From JBCBKU01 sp965267475 (GTDB lineage Bacteria > Pseudomonadota > Alphaproteobacteria > Rhodobacterales > Rhodobacteraceae), in NCBI GenBank assembly GCA_965267475.1, contig OZ254079.1, forward strand, positions 2,170,001 through 2,234,000: 64,000 nt of DNA. The letters run 5' to 3'. Shown piece after piece: positions 1-8,916 of the stretch (position 1 is its first letter; the number at the start of each line of letters is the position of its first letter). A program made the translations under genes and the position numbers. Under the pieces are notes generated by a model. That model was not told where the DNA came from. It worked only from the letters and a program-made list of their open reading frames with translations, and did no database searches.

Positions 1-2
1 TT

Positions 3-209
3 CTTTTGACCTTCCCCATGGTGTTCATCGCCGGGCTGAACATCTTCACGGCCCGAAAGATCCAGCGCGACGAGGTAAAGGGCGAAGACCTGCGCCGTCG
101 CATGTCCCGCCACCGGCTGATCACCCAGGGGATCGGTGTTCTATCGATCTTCATCACAGCCTTCTACGGGATGCTGCAAAATCTGACGGTGATCCCTTTC
201 GCCAGTTGA
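3..209 (+). CDS. C-terminal part of a small membrane protein, cut by the window edge
   Basis: The reading frame is open to the left edge, so only the last 68 residues are visible. It has two hydrophobic stretches, one at the visible N-terminus (FPMVFIAGLNIFTA) and one near the C-terminus (ITQGIGVLSIFITAFYGML). They are separated by a short, strongly charged loop rich in Lys, Arg, Asp and Glu. This suggests a protein of the inner membrane with at least two spanning helices. It ends 35 bp before mfd on the same strand. The first methionine or TTG codon inside the window should not be taken as the start. I do not recognise the family. Confidence 0.5.
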   Translation, partial: LLTFPMVFIAGLNIFTARKIQRDEVKGEDLRRRMSRHRLITQGIGVLSIFITAFYGMLQNLTVIPFAS

Positions 210-244
210 CTTGAGCGGCGGGGGACGCCACTTGACGGCCCAAG

Positions 245-3200
245 ATGTCCCCGACCCAAACCATCACCATTTCCGGCGCCCCTGAAGGCTTCGACGCGAC
301 GCTTGTCCTGGATGAGGTCGCGCGGGGCGAAGGACCCGTCCTTTTCATTGCTCGGGACGACCGGCGCTTGGCGGCCATGGCCGACGCTTTGCGCCTGAAT
401 GATCCCGGTTTGCCGGTCCTGTCCTTTCCAGGTTGGGATTGTCTGCCCTATGACCGCGTGTCGCCCAATGCCGATATCTCGGCCATTCGGATGGCCACGT
501 TGGCGGCGCTGACCCATGCAATGCCAGACCGCTTTGTGCTTTTGACTACGCTGAACGCGGCCACGCAGCGTATTCCGCCGCGCGAAGTTCTGCGCGAGGC
601 GGCGTTTTCAGCGCGGGTCGGCAACCGGATCGATGAAGAGGGCCTGCGCCAGTTCCTGGTTCGCATGGGCTATGTGCAAGCACCAACGGTGCTGGAGCCC
701 GGGGATTACGCGATCCGGGGCGGGATCATCGACATCTACCCGCCGGGCGAGACCGGCCCGGTTCGTCTGGATCTGTTCGGCGATGTTCTGGACAGCGCGC
801 GTCGGTTTGACCCAGCGACGCAACGGACCACCGAGCCCTTGGAGGTTCTGGAACTTGCACCGGTCAGCGAGGTCATTCTGGACGAAGCCTCGATCCGCCG
901 GTTCCGTCAAAACTATCGGCTGGAATTCGGATCGGCGGGCACGGATGACCCGTTATATGAGGCCGTCAGTGCAGGCCGGAAACATGCGGGCGTCGAACAC
1001 TGGCTGCCCTTCTTCTATGACGGGCTAGAGACGCTTTTTGATTATCTACCCGGCGCGGCCATCTGCATGGATGATCAACTGACGCCCGCGCGCCTGTCCC
1101 GATGGGAATCGATTGCGGATCAGTATGATAGCCGGGCAGAGGCGCTGCGCGTTAAGGCGAGGATCGATACGGTCTATAAGCCGGTCGGCCCTGCGCTTTT
1201 GTATCTGGATGACCCGGCATGGGACGCCGCCACAAACAATCACCGCTGCGTGCAATTTGCCGCACTACCGCAGGCGACGGGCCCCGGCGTCACCGATGCC
1301 GGCGGGCGCGTCGGCCGCGACTTCGCCCCTGAACGCCAGCAGGAACAGATCAGCTTGTTTGGCGCTTTGGCCGACCACATCCGGGACAAGGGCAAGGACG
1401 GTCCCGTGGTATTGGCCAGTTACTCGGATGGCGCACGCGAACGTTTGCGCGGCCTTTTGGAGGAACAGGACCTGACAGGCTTGACCGAGGTTCGGAACCT
1501 GACCGAGGTGCCAGACGAAAAGGGCGCGATCTGCCTGATCGTCTGGGCCCTTGAAACCGGCTTCTCTGGCCGGGGCCGCACGGTGATCTCGGAACAGGAT
1601 GTGCTGGGCGATCGCCTGATCCGTGCGCCGCGCAAAAAGCGCCGGGCCGAGAATTTTCTGACCGAGACCCAGGCGCTGTCCCCCGGTGATCTGGTTGTCC
1701 ATGTCGATCACGGCATTGGTCGCTTCCAGGGGCTGGAGGTGGTCGAGGCGCTTGGCGCCAAGCATGAATGCCTGCACCTGGAATACGCCGAAAAGGCGCG
1801 GCTTTTCCTGCCGGTCGAGAACATCGAACTGCTCAGCCGCTATGGCCATGAAGAGGGTTTGCTCGACAAGCTGGGCGGCGGGGCATGGCAGGCGAAAAAG
1901 GCCCGCCTGAAGGAACGCATTCGCCAGATCGCCGACCGGCTGATCCGCGTGGCGGCTGAACGCCACCTTAGAAAGGCACCGATCCTTGAGCCGCCCGACG
2001 CCATGTGGGAGGCGTTCAGCGCCCGCTTCCCGTATCAGGAAACCGATGATCAGTTGACGGCCATCGAAGATGTGCTGACCGATCTGGCCCATGGCATTCC
2101 GATGGACCGGCTGGTCTGCGGCGATGTGGGCTTCGGCAAGACCGAGGTCGCCATGCGCGCGGCCTTCATTGCTGCCCTGTCCGGCATGCAGGTGGCCGTG
2201 ATCGCTCCAACGACGCTTCTGTCGCGCCAACATTTTCAAAGCTTTTCCGAACGGTTCCGGGGCTTCCCGGTCGAGGTCCGGCAATTGTCGCGCTTCGTTG
2301 GAACGAAAGAGGCGAATGAAACCCGTGACGGTCTGGCGCGCGGCACCGTCGATATCGTGGTGGGCACCCATGCCGTTCTGGCCAAGGGTGTTCGGTTCCA
2401 GAACCTCGGCCTTCTGGTCATCGATGAAGAACAGCGGTTTGGCGTTCAGCACAAGGAACGGCTGAAAGAACTTCGCTCTGACGTGCACGTCTTAACCCTG
2501 ACAGCCACGCCGATCCCGCGGACCTTGCAACTCAGCCTAACCGGCGTCCGCGAGTTGTCGATCATCGGCACGCCGCCGGTCGACCGCTTGGCGATCCGCA
2601 CCTATGTCAGTGAATTTGACACGATCACCATCCGCGACGCGCTTTTGCGGGAACATTATCGGGGCGGGCAGTCCTTCTTTGTGGTTCCGCGCATCGCGGA
2701 CCTGCCCGAAATGGAAGAATTCCTGAAAGATCACGTGCCCGAGGTCACATACGTCGTGGCCCATGGGCAGATGCCTGCGGGCGAACTCGATCAACGCATG
2801 AACGCCTTCTATGACGGCAAATACGATGTGCTGTTGTCGACAACGATTGTCGAATCCGGCCTGGATATCCCATCGGCCAATACGATGATCGTCCATCGGG
2901 CCGACCGCTTCGGTCTGGCGCAGCTTTACCAAATCCGGGGCCGTGTGGGCCGGTCGAAAGCGCGGGCCTATGCCTATCTGACGACGAAACCGCGCACGCC
3001 CCTGACGCCCACGGCTGAAAAGCGGCTGCGGGTTCTGGGCTCGCTCGACAGCCTTGGCGCCGGGTTCACGCTCGCCAGTCAGGATCTGGACATTCGCGGG
3101 GCCGGGAACCTGATCGGCGAAGAACAGTCGGGCCATATGCGCGAAGTGGGGTACGAGCTGTACCAGTCGATGCTGGAAGAGGCGATTGCCAAGATCAAAG

Positions 3201-3709
3201 CCGGCCAGATGGAGGGGATGGCCGCCACCGATGACCAATGGGCGCCGCAGATCAACCTTGGCGTTTCTGTCCTGATTCCAGAGGATTACGTGCCCGATCT
3301 TGATGTCCGGCTTGGGCTTTATCGGCGCTTGTCATCGTTGGAAACCAAGGTGGAACTGGAAGGCTTCGCCGCCGAACTGATCGACCGGTTCGGGAAGCTC
3401 CCGCGTGAGGTGAACACGCTGCTTCTGATCGTGCGCATCAAGGCCGAGTGCAAAAAGGCCGGCATCGCCAAGCTGGATGGCGGACCCAAAGGCGCGACGA
3501 TCCAGTTTTGGAACGACAAGTTCGCGAACCCCGAAGGTTTGGTGACCTTCATCCAGGATCAACGAGGGCTGGCCAAGGTCAAGGACAACAAAATCGTTGT
3601 GCGGCGCGACTGGAAGAAAGACAGCGACCGGATCAAGGGTGCTTTCGCGGTGGCTCGGGATCTCGCGCAAGAGGCAAAGGCCGCGCGCCAAACCTCCCGC
3701 GCGTCTTAG
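245..3709 (+). CDS. mfd: Transcription-repair coupling factor Mfd
   Basis: A 1154-residue protein, the usual length for Mfd. It is a cytosolic ATP-dependent translocase that pushes stalled RNA polymerase off DNA lesions and recruits UvrA for nucleotide excision repair. The N-terminal UvrB-like module is followed by the CarD-like RNA-polymerase interaction domain beginning near residue 478 (LSPGDLVVHVDHGIGRFQG). The RecG-like motor follows, with a Walker A motif GDVGFGKT near residue 626, a DEEQ box near 727 and TATPIPRT near 753, then helicase motifs QIRGRVGR and the C-terminal TRCF domain. The ATG start gives the expected N-terminus. The gene stands alone on its strand, with a short gap to an opposed hypothetical gene. 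Confidence 0.97.
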   Translation: MSPTQTITISGAPEGFDATLVLDEVARGEGPVLFIARDDRRLAAMADALRLNDPGLPVLSFPGWDCLPYDRVSPNADISAIRMATLAALTHAMPDRFVLLTTLNAATQRIPPREVLREAAFSARVGNRIDEEGLRQFLVRMGYVQAPTVLEPGDYAIRGGIIDIYPPGETGPVRLDLFGDVLDSARRFDPATQRTTEPLEVLELAPVSEVILDEASIRRFRQNYRLEFGSAGTDDPLYEAVSAGRKHAGVEHWLPFFYDGLETLFDYLPGAAICMDDQLTPARLSRWESIADQYDSRAEALRVKARIDTVYKPVGPALLYLDDPAWDAATNNHRCVQFAALPQATGPGVTDAGGRVGRDFAPERQQEQISLFGALADHIRDKGKDGPVVLASYSDGARERLRGLLEEQDLTGLTEVRNLTEVPDEKGAICLIVWALETGFSGRGRTVISEQDVLGDRLIRAPRKKRRAENFLTETQALSPGDLVVHVDHGIGRFQGLEVVEALGAKHECLHLEYAEKARLFLPVENIELLSRYGHEEGLLDKLGGGAWQAKKARLKERIRQIADRLIRVAAERHLRKAPILEPPDAMWEAFSARFPYQETDDQLTAIEDVLTDLAHGIPMDRLVCGDVGFGKTEVAMRAAFIAALSGMQVAVIAPTTLLSRQHFQSFSERFRGFPVEVRQLSRFVGTKEANETRDGLARGTVDIVVGTHAVLAKGVRFQNLGLLVIDEEQRFGVQHKERLKELRSDVHVLTLTATPIPRTLQLSLTGVRELSIIGTPPVDRLAIRTYVSEFDTITIRDALLREHYRGGQSFFVVPRIADLPEMEEFLKDHVPEVTYVVAHGQMPAGELDQRMNAFYDGKYDVLLSTTIVESGLDIPSANTMIVHRADRFGLAQLYQIRGRVGRSKARAYAYLTTKPRTPLTPTAEKRLRVLGSLDSLGAGFTLASQDLDIRGAGNLIGEEQSGHMREVGYELYQSMLEEAIAKIKAGQMEGMAATDDQWAPQINLGVSVLIPEDYVPDLDVRLGLYRRLSSLETKVELEGFAAELIDRFGKLPREVNTLLLIVRIKAECKKAGIAKLDGGPKGATIQFWNDKFANPEGLVTFIQDQRGLAKVKDNKIVVRRDWKKDSDRIKGAFAVARDLAQEAKAARQTSRAS

Positions 3710-3734
3710 ACGCGGCGCACAAGTCGCCGGAGTT

Positions 3735-4301
3735 TTACAGCGTCACGTCTACCGAAGCCGTTTCACCGCCCGATTCAATCTGGCGGACGGTCGCGACTTC
3801 GGTCTCGGCCTGTTCCGATGGCGTCGGCGGCACGTCCAGGCGCCGCGCGGCTTCAACCTCGGGCTCGGGAAGATCGGCGTCGTCCAGCGCAGAAACCGCG
3901 GTCGGATCCGCCACGGCGATCTCGGTGCCCGTCTCATCCTGACCCACGACCTGCGCTGGTTCGCCCAATCCGCGCGTCAGCGCCTGGCTGGCCTCACGCT
4001 CCAAAAGCGTGATTTCGAAAGCCGGCGTCGGTCCAGCCAACGCATCGGCATCGGGTGCCTGATCATCGGGCAGGGCCCGATCCTGATTGGACCGTTTTGT
4101 TTCAAGCGTTACCGCCAGGACACGATCGCTTTGCCTTGCAGCTTCAACCGCCTCGGCTGTTTCGCTTTTCCGGACCACAGCCTCTTCGCCGCGTCCGTTT
4201 GGGGATTTGGCCGCAGGCGCATCCGCCGCGGCGGCCTGACGAACCTGCGCCTGTGGCGCACGCGTGTCGGCCCCTGCCGACGCACCAATCTGGCTGATCA
4301 T
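3735..4301 (-). CDS. Hypothetical Ala/Glu-rich soluble protein
   Basis: A 188-residue protein of low complexity, rich in Ala, Glu, Asp, Thr and Pro, with no hydrophobic segment and no signal peptide. The ATG at 4301 is preferred over a TTG four codons upstream because GGAGG lies just before it at proper spacing. Most of the chain is probably disordered. It lies tail-to-tail with mfd, 25 bp apart, and its start faces the rutR-like gene's 3' end. No conserved domain is recognisable. The composition recalls scaffold or regulatory linkers, but no function can be assigned. Confidence 0.55.
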   Translation of the reverse strand: MISQIGASAGADTRAPQAQVRQAAAADAPAAKSPNGRGEEAVVRKSETAEAVEAARQSDRVLAVTLETKRSNQDRALPDDQAPDADALAGPTPAFEITLLEREASQALTRGLGEPAQVVGQDETGTEIAVADPTAVSALDDADLPEPEVEAARRLDVPPTPSEQAETEVATVRQIESGGETASVDVTL

Positions 4302-4393
4302 CTCACCCTCCAAAAATTACATCCCACCACGGACGATGATCATTGGCAGAGCTTTCGGATTTCTTAACCGATCTGGGGATTCGGCCCCGAAGG

Positions 4394-5011
4394 TTAACCG
4401 GGTGTTAAGGCCCGGCGATAAAACGCTTCAAGAAACCGTGCGGCGTCTTGGAACGTGCGGCCCATATCCGAGCCCAGAATACCGCGAATTTGAACTTCGA
4501 AATCGGCGTAATGCTGCGTGGTCGACCAGATCGAAAAAATCAGGTGATGGCCGTCGACCGGGGCAAGGCGTCCTTCGGCGGCCCAACGGTTGATCAACTC
4601 GGCCTTCTGATCGACCAGTGCCCGAAGCGGGCCTTTGATCAGATCACCGGTTCGCGGCGCGCCTTGCAGGATTTCGTTGGCAAATAGCCGTCCTTCGCGC
4701 GGCAGGTGCTTGGACATATCAAGTTTGCGAAGGACATAGCCGACGATTTCGTCGATGGGGTCGCCCGCGGGATCCAAGGCGTGCAAAGGGTCCAGCCAAC
4801 TGTCCATTAACCCGTCAATCAAGGCAGCGTGGACCGCGTCTTTAGACGGGAAATAGTACAAGAGGTTGGGCTTTGAGAGGTCCGCTGCTTCGGCGATCTG
4901 GTCCAGCGTCGTGCCCCGGTACCCCTGAGCCGAAAACACATCAAGCGCCGCTTCCAAAATGGCATGGCGCTTCTGCTGCTGGATCCGGGTCCGAGACACT
5001 GGTTCGTTCAT
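4394..5011 (-). CDS. rutR: TetR-family pyrimidine regulator, RutR-like
   Basis: A 205-residue TetR-type repressor. The N-terminal helix-turn-helix spans about residues 15-60 (TLDQIAEAADLSKPNLLYYF) and ends in the SKPNLLYYFPSK segment, which resembles SKTNLLYYFPSK of E. coli RutR. The C-terminal half shares the RutR pattern of LFxxEILQGAP and LIFSIWSTTQHYADF. Known RutR senses uracil or thymine and controls pyrimidine degradation and supply genes. Here the gene is divergent from a beta-alanine aminotransferase, and a perfect RutR-type palindrome lies between them, so autoregulation and control of the divergent gene are likely. Assignment rests on sequence pattern and context. Confidence 0.88.
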   Translation of the reverse strand: MNEPVSRTRIQQQKRHAILEAALDVFSAQGYRGTTLDQIAEAADLSKPNLLYYFPSKDAVHAALIDGLMDSWLDPLHALDPAGDPIDEIVGYVLRKLDMSKHLPREGRLFANEILQGAPRTGDLIKGPLRALVDQKAELINRWAAEGRLAPVDGHHLIFSIWSTTQHYADFEVQIRGILGSDMGRTFQDAARFLEAFYRRALTPG

Positions 5012-5070
5012 GTCCTGCGTATGCGCCCTGGCTTGACCTTGACTGACCCCCGACCTCTGCTAGCGTGATC

Positions 5071-5086
5071 TTGACCAATTGGTCAA
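5071..5086. promoter_or_regulatory. Predicted RutR operator
   Basis: The 16-mer TTGACCAATTGGTCAA is a perfect palindrome and equals the E. coli RutR consensus TTGACCANNTGGTCAA. It lies 59 bp upstream of the rutR-like start and 40 bp upstream of the aminotransferase start, a position suited to repressing both divergent promoters. No second copy of this quality was seen in the window. Confidence 0.88.
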
Positions 5087-5126
5087 ATCCTTCGCGTTCC
5101 GAAACACCTGCCCAAAGGGGTGTCCC

Positions 5127-6452
5127 ATGGCCCTTGACCGTTCCGTTCCCAATGATCTGTCCGCCTTCTGGATGCCATTCACGGCAAACCGTCAGTTCAA
5201 GAAGGCGCCGCGCATGTTCGTTGCGGCCAAAGATATGCATTACACGACGTCCGATGGACGTCAGGTGCTGGATGGAACTGCGGGGCTCTGGTGCTGCAAT
5301 GCGGGCCATGCGCGCCCGAAGATCGTTGAGGCGATCGCGAAGCAGGCGGGCGAACTGGATTATGCCCCGGCCTTTCAGATGGGCCACCCAAAGGCATTCG
5401 AACTTGCGACAAAGTTGCGCGACCTGGCTCCCGACGGGATCGACCATGCGTTTTTCACCAATTCGGGCTCGGAAAGCGTCGAAACCGCGCTCAAAATCGC
5501 AATTGCCTATCACCGCGCCCGAGGTGAGGGCGCGCGTACGCGCCTGATCGGCCGCGAGCGGGGCTATCACGGTGTGAATTTCGGCGGCATCTCGGTCGGC
5601 GGGATCGTCGCGAACCGCAAGGTCTATGGCACGCTGCTGGGCGGTGTCGATCACATTCGGCACACGCATCTGCCTGATCAGAACGCGTTCACACGGGGGC
5701 AGCCCGCGCATGGCGCGGAACTTGCGGACGATCTGGAACGTCTTGTGGCGCTGCACGGAGCCGAGACAATCGCGGCCTGTATCGTTGAGCCAATGGCCGG
5801 GTCCACCGGTGTTCTGATGCCGCCCAAAGGGTACCTTGAGCGCTTGCGCGAGATCTGCACGAAACACGGGATTCTTCTGATTTTTGATGAGGTCATCACC
5901 GGGTTCGGCCGTCTGGGCGCCCCGTTCGCGGCGCAGAAATTCGATGTGACCCCGGACATGATCACCTGCGCAAAGGGTCTGACGTCGGGGGTGATCCCGA
6001 TGGGTGCGGTCCTGACCTCGGCCGCGATCCACGATGCCTTCATGTCGGGACCCGAGCACCTGATCGAACTTTTTCACGGGTACACGTATTCGGGCAATCC
6101 GATGGCGGCCGCAGCCGGTCTGGCCACGCTTGATACCTATGCCGAAGAAGGCCTGTTTGAGCGGGCGAATGAACTGGCGGAGTATTGGGAGGACGGCGTT
6201 CACAGCCTGGCCGATTGTCCCCATGTGATTGATATCCGGAACATGGGTCTGATCGGGGCCATCGAGTTGGAACCGATTGCGGACGAACCCACCAAAAGGG
6301 CGTTCTCAGCCTTTCTCGCCGCTTATGAAAAAGACATCCTGATTAGAACGACGGGCGATATCATCGCCTTGTCACCGCCGCTGATCATCGAGAAAGACCA
6401 TATCGACACCTTGTTCGGCACGTTGCGCGAGGTCTTGCAAAATCTCGACTGA
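5127..6452 (+). CDS. Beta-alanine (omega-amino acid):pyruvate aminotransferase
   Basis: A 441-residue class III PLP aminotransferase. It is expected to convert beta-alanine plus pyruvate to malonate semialdehyde and alanine, the last step of reductive uracil degradation. Visible features are the N-terminal FWMPFTANRQFK, GLWCCNAGH, the cofactor-loop SGSESVETALK, FDEVITGFGR, and the Schiff-base Lys283 in TCAKGLTSG. The ATG at 5127 follows AAGGGG at good spacing; an in-frame GTG upstream would overlap the operator. It is the first gene right of the RutR-type operator, so induction by pyrimidines is likely. It is followed by an unusual double hairpin and a convergent sulfotransferase gene. Confidence 0.9.
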   Translation: MALDRSVPNDLSAFWMPFTANRQFKKAPRMFVAAKDMHYTTSDGRQVLDGTAGLWCCNAGHARPKIVEAIAKQAGELDYAPAFQMGHPKAFELATKLRDLAPDGIDHAFFTNSGSESVETALKIAIAYHRARGEGARTRLIGRERGYHGVNFGGISVGGIVANRKVYGTLLGGVDHIRHTHLPDQNAFTRGQPAHGAELADDLERLVALHGAETIAACIVEPMAGSTGVLMPPKGYLERLREICTKHGILLIFDEVITGFGRLGAPFAAQKFDVTPDMITCAKGLTSGVIPMGAVLTSAAIHDAFMSGPEHLIELFHGYTYSGNPMAAAAGLATLDTYAEEGLFERANELAEYWEDGVHSLADCPHVIDIRNMGLIGAIELEPIADEPTKRAFSAFLAAYEKDILIRTTGDIIALSPPLIIEKDHIDTLFGTLREVLQNLD

Positions 6453-6466
6453 CATCGCTTCGGCGC

Positions 6467-6521
6467 GGTGGCGATTTCCGACACGGAAATCGTTACGGAA
6501 ATCGACACGATTTCCGCCACC
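6467..6521. repeat. Double hairpin with a closing stem (cloverleaf-like palindrome)
   Basis: The 9-mer CGATTTCCG and its complement occur in the order A-ACA-A'-TTA-A'-ACA-A. This forms two perfect 9-bp hairpins with three-base loops (6472-6492 and 6496-6516). GGTGG at 6467-6471 and CCACC at 6517-6521 can pair to close both into a three-way junction. The element lies between the 3' ends of two convergent genes. There is no T-run on either side, so a classic intrinsic terminator is not evident. A transcript-end structure or mobile palindrome is possible. Confidence 0.8.
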
Positions 6522-6547
6522 CAGCGCCGCGACCGTCGCGCGCTTCG

Positions 6548-7477
6548 CTATTTCAGCTCTTTGACCGTCAGGGCGTCGATCCGGGCCTGGGCGGCAAGGC
6601 GCATGCCGTCATGGTGCAAGATCTTGCCCAGTTTGCGCTGCGCGATGTTCATCACGCCGAACCGTTTGACCGTTCGCCGCATGGTCTTCGATTTGTTGCG
6701 GATTTTCATGGCGCGAATGTCGAGCGCCGAGGGGCTGACCGACGGGTATCCGCTAGGCGCATAACCACGCGAGACCAGCATGTCGCCCAGTTTCCATTCG
6801 GTCAGGGCCACTTCGCGCTCGGTCTGCTTTCGCTTCCACTGATAGACCAGCGACGGGTCAGGTTTCGAATAGGATGAACCTTGGTCGTAGTCGAGCATTG
6901 CCGGATCAAAGGACAGACCGAAGAATTCGGCAATCTCTGTCAGCTTCGCCTCAGGGTGTTCGATCAGATCCTCGTATCGCAGATCAAGTGGCGGCACGTC
7001 CATCAGCGGGCGGGCCGCGTCAAAATCCCGTTCCGTGTCGATCCAGTGATCCACCCCGAAGAACGGGATGCCGGCCCAGCCCATGCCGATTGAAGATCTG
7101 GCCACATCGCGCGGGTCACGGATCAGGTGCAGCACCTTGGCATCGGGAAAGAGCTTCAGGGCTGTTTCAAGCCCCCGATGGATGCACAGGATCGGCGCGC
7201 CCTGGCCAGAGCGGCCGATCTGGGCGATCATTTCAAGGCAGGCATCCCGTCCGTCCAGCCCCTCGGGCCGTGTCGCAGGGCTGTTTCGGAAGATCCGATG
7301 TTCTTCCATCGGCTTCCAGTCATAGGCCCAGCCTTCGCCCGGTTGTTCCTTGATGAAATCAAACAGAAAATCCGTTTCGCCCGGGCTGTTCAGCCCCGGA
7401 TGGCCGTTGATCATCAAGCGAAGAAGCGTCGTTCCTGACCGGAGCGCGCCGAACAATATGAAAACCTGATCAGACAT
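6548..7477 (-). CDS. Sulfotransferase family protein
   Basis: A 309-residue protein with the PAPS-dependent sulfotransferase fold. The N-terminal beta-strand and phosphosulfate-binding loop read FILFGALRSGTTLLRLMING (residues 6-25), and the 3'-phosphate-binding motif LHLIRDPRDVARSSIGMG lies in the middle of the chain. Members transfer sulfate, or in some bacterial branches have other roles, on carbohydrates, peptides or lipids. The acceptor cannot be read from sequence. The gene is convergent with the beta-alanine aminotransferase. It has no obvious link to pyrimidine breakdown, so it may be an insertion into that locus. Confidence 0.85.
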   Translation of the reverse strand: MSDQVFILFGALRSGTTLLRLMINGHPGLNSPGETDFLFDFIKEQPGEGWAYDWKPMEEHRIFRNSPATRPEGLDGRDACLEMIAQIGRSGQGAPILCIHRGLETALKLFPDAKVLHLIRDPRDVARSSIGMGWAGIPFFGVDHWIDTERDFDAARPLMDVPPLDLRYEDLIEHPEAKLTEIAEFFGLSFDPAMLDYDQGSSYSKPDPSLVYQWKRKQTEREVALTEWKLGDMLVSRGYAPSGYPSVSPSALDIRAMKIRNKSKTMRRTVKRFGVMNIAQRKLGKILHHDGMRLAAQARIDALTVKELK

Positions 7478-7665
7478 GGAAACGCCTTATCATCACATAA
7501 CCCAATACCGGAACTCGCATACGGCAGGTGCGGGGCAGCACGCAAGATCGGGGGCGGGGTTCGTGGACAATCTGTGGCACTGTGACCCACCGTTCCCGGT
7601 CTTGCCGCTTGCGCATCACTTGCCGCCCCCTAAACTGCCCCGAACACATGGAAACGGGGACGATC

Positions 7666-8916
7666 ATGGCGGCACCTGGCGAGAACCTTCGGATCAATGG
7701 CGAACGGCTGTGGGACAGCCTGATGGAGATGGCCAAGATCGGCCCGGGGATCGCCGGTGGCAACAACCGACAGACCCTGACCGACGAAGATGCCGAGGGC
7801 CGCGCGTTATTTCAAAAGTGGTGTGAAGACGCAGGTATGACCATGGGTGTCGACACCATGGGCAATATGTTCATGCGGCGCGAAGGGACCGATCCCGACG
7901 CATTACCGGTCTATGTGGGGTCGCACCTTGATACCCAACCCACGGGCGGCAAATATGACGGTGTTTTGGGCGTGCTTGGCGGGCTGGAAATTGTCCGGAC
8001 CCTAAACGACCTGAACATCCAGACCAAACACCCCATCGTTGTGACGAACTGGACCAATGAGGAAGGCACGCGCTATGCGCCCGCCATGCTGGCCTCGGGC
8101 GTCTTCACCGGGCGACATACGCAGGACTGGGCTTATGACCGGGTCGATGCAGAAGGAAAGAAATTCGGTGATGAATTGAAGCGGATTGGCTGGGTGGGGG
8201 ATGAGACCGTCGGCGACCGCAAGATGCATGCTTTCTTTGAACTCCATATCGAACAGGGCCCGATCCTTGAGGCGGAAGGCAAAGATATCGGTGTCGTCAC
8301 ACACGGGCAGGGGCTTCGCTGGATCGAATGCACGATCATCGGCAAGGAAAGCCACACTGGTTCAACACCAATGCATATGCGGAAGAACGCAGGTCGCGGT
8401 TTGGCGCTTGTGACCGAGTTGGTTCATGAGATTGCGATGAAGAACCAGCCGAATGCCGTGGGGGCGATAGGCCATATCGATGTCTATCCGAATTCCCGGA
8501 ACATCATCCCGGGCAAAGTTGTCTTCACCATCGATATGCGGACCCATATCCTCGACAAGCTCAACGCTATGGTGGCCGAACTGATGGAGAAAGCGCCCAA
8601 GCTTTGCGAAGACATCGGCGTGAGTTTCGAGGCCGAGATCGTGGGGCAGTTCGACCCGCCCGCCTTCAACGAGGCCTGCGTGGGCGCCGTCCGCGACGCG
8701 GCGGAGCGATTGGGATACAGCCACATGGATATCGTGTCGGGTGCTGGGCACGACGCCTGCTGGATCAATGACGTGGCGCCGACGGCGATGGTCATGTGCC
8801 CGTGTGTGGACGGGCTGAGCCACAACGAGGCCGAAGAGATCTCGCCCGAATGGGCTCGGGCCGGGACAGATGTCTTGTTCCATGCGGTGGTCGAGACGGC
8901 GGAGATTGTGGGGTGA
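7666..8916 (+). CDS. M20-family Zn-dependent carbamoyl-amidohydrolase (beta-ureidopropionase/N-carbamoyl-amino-acid hydrolase type)
   Basis: A 416-residue metallohydrolase of the AllC/HyuC/PydC branch of peptidase family M20. Metal-binding motifs are VGSHLDTQPTGGKYDG (His near 87, Asp near 98), WTNEEGTRYAP and ELHIEQGP; the dimerisation insert follows. In this context the likely reaction is hydrolysis of N-carbamoyl-beta-alanine to beta-alanine, CO2 and ammonia, feeding the aminotransferase at 5127. The ATG at 7666 is chosen because GGGGA lies just upstream and it gives the usual family length; an in-frame ATG at 7648 is the alternative. The downstream gene begins inside its stop codon. Confidence 0.9.
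   Translation: MAAPGENLRINGERLWDSLMEMAKIGPGIAGGNNRQTLTDEDAEGRALFQKWCEDAGMTMGVDTMGNMFMRREGTDPDALPVYVGSHLDTQPTGGKYDGVLGVLGGLEIVRTLNDLNIQTKHPIVVTNWTNEEGTRYAPAMLASGVFTGRHTQDWAYDRVDAEGKKFGDELKRIGWVGDETVGDRKMHAFFELHIEQGPILEAEGKDIGVVTHGQGLRWIECTIIGKESHTGSTPMHMRKNAGRGLALVTELVHEIAMKNQPNAVGAIGHIDVYPNSRNIIPGKVVFTIDMRTHILDKLNAMVAELMEKAPKLCEDIGVSFEAEIVGQFDPPAFNEACVGAVRDAAERLGYSHMDIVSGAGHDACWINDVAPTAMVMCPCVDGLSHNEAEEISPEWARAGTDVLFHAVVETAEIVG

Noticed and set aside
1265..2488. A 407-codon open frame on the minus strand inside mfd
   Set aside because: It lies fully antisense to a clear mfd gene, has no recognisable domain and is a by-product of GC-rich codon use.
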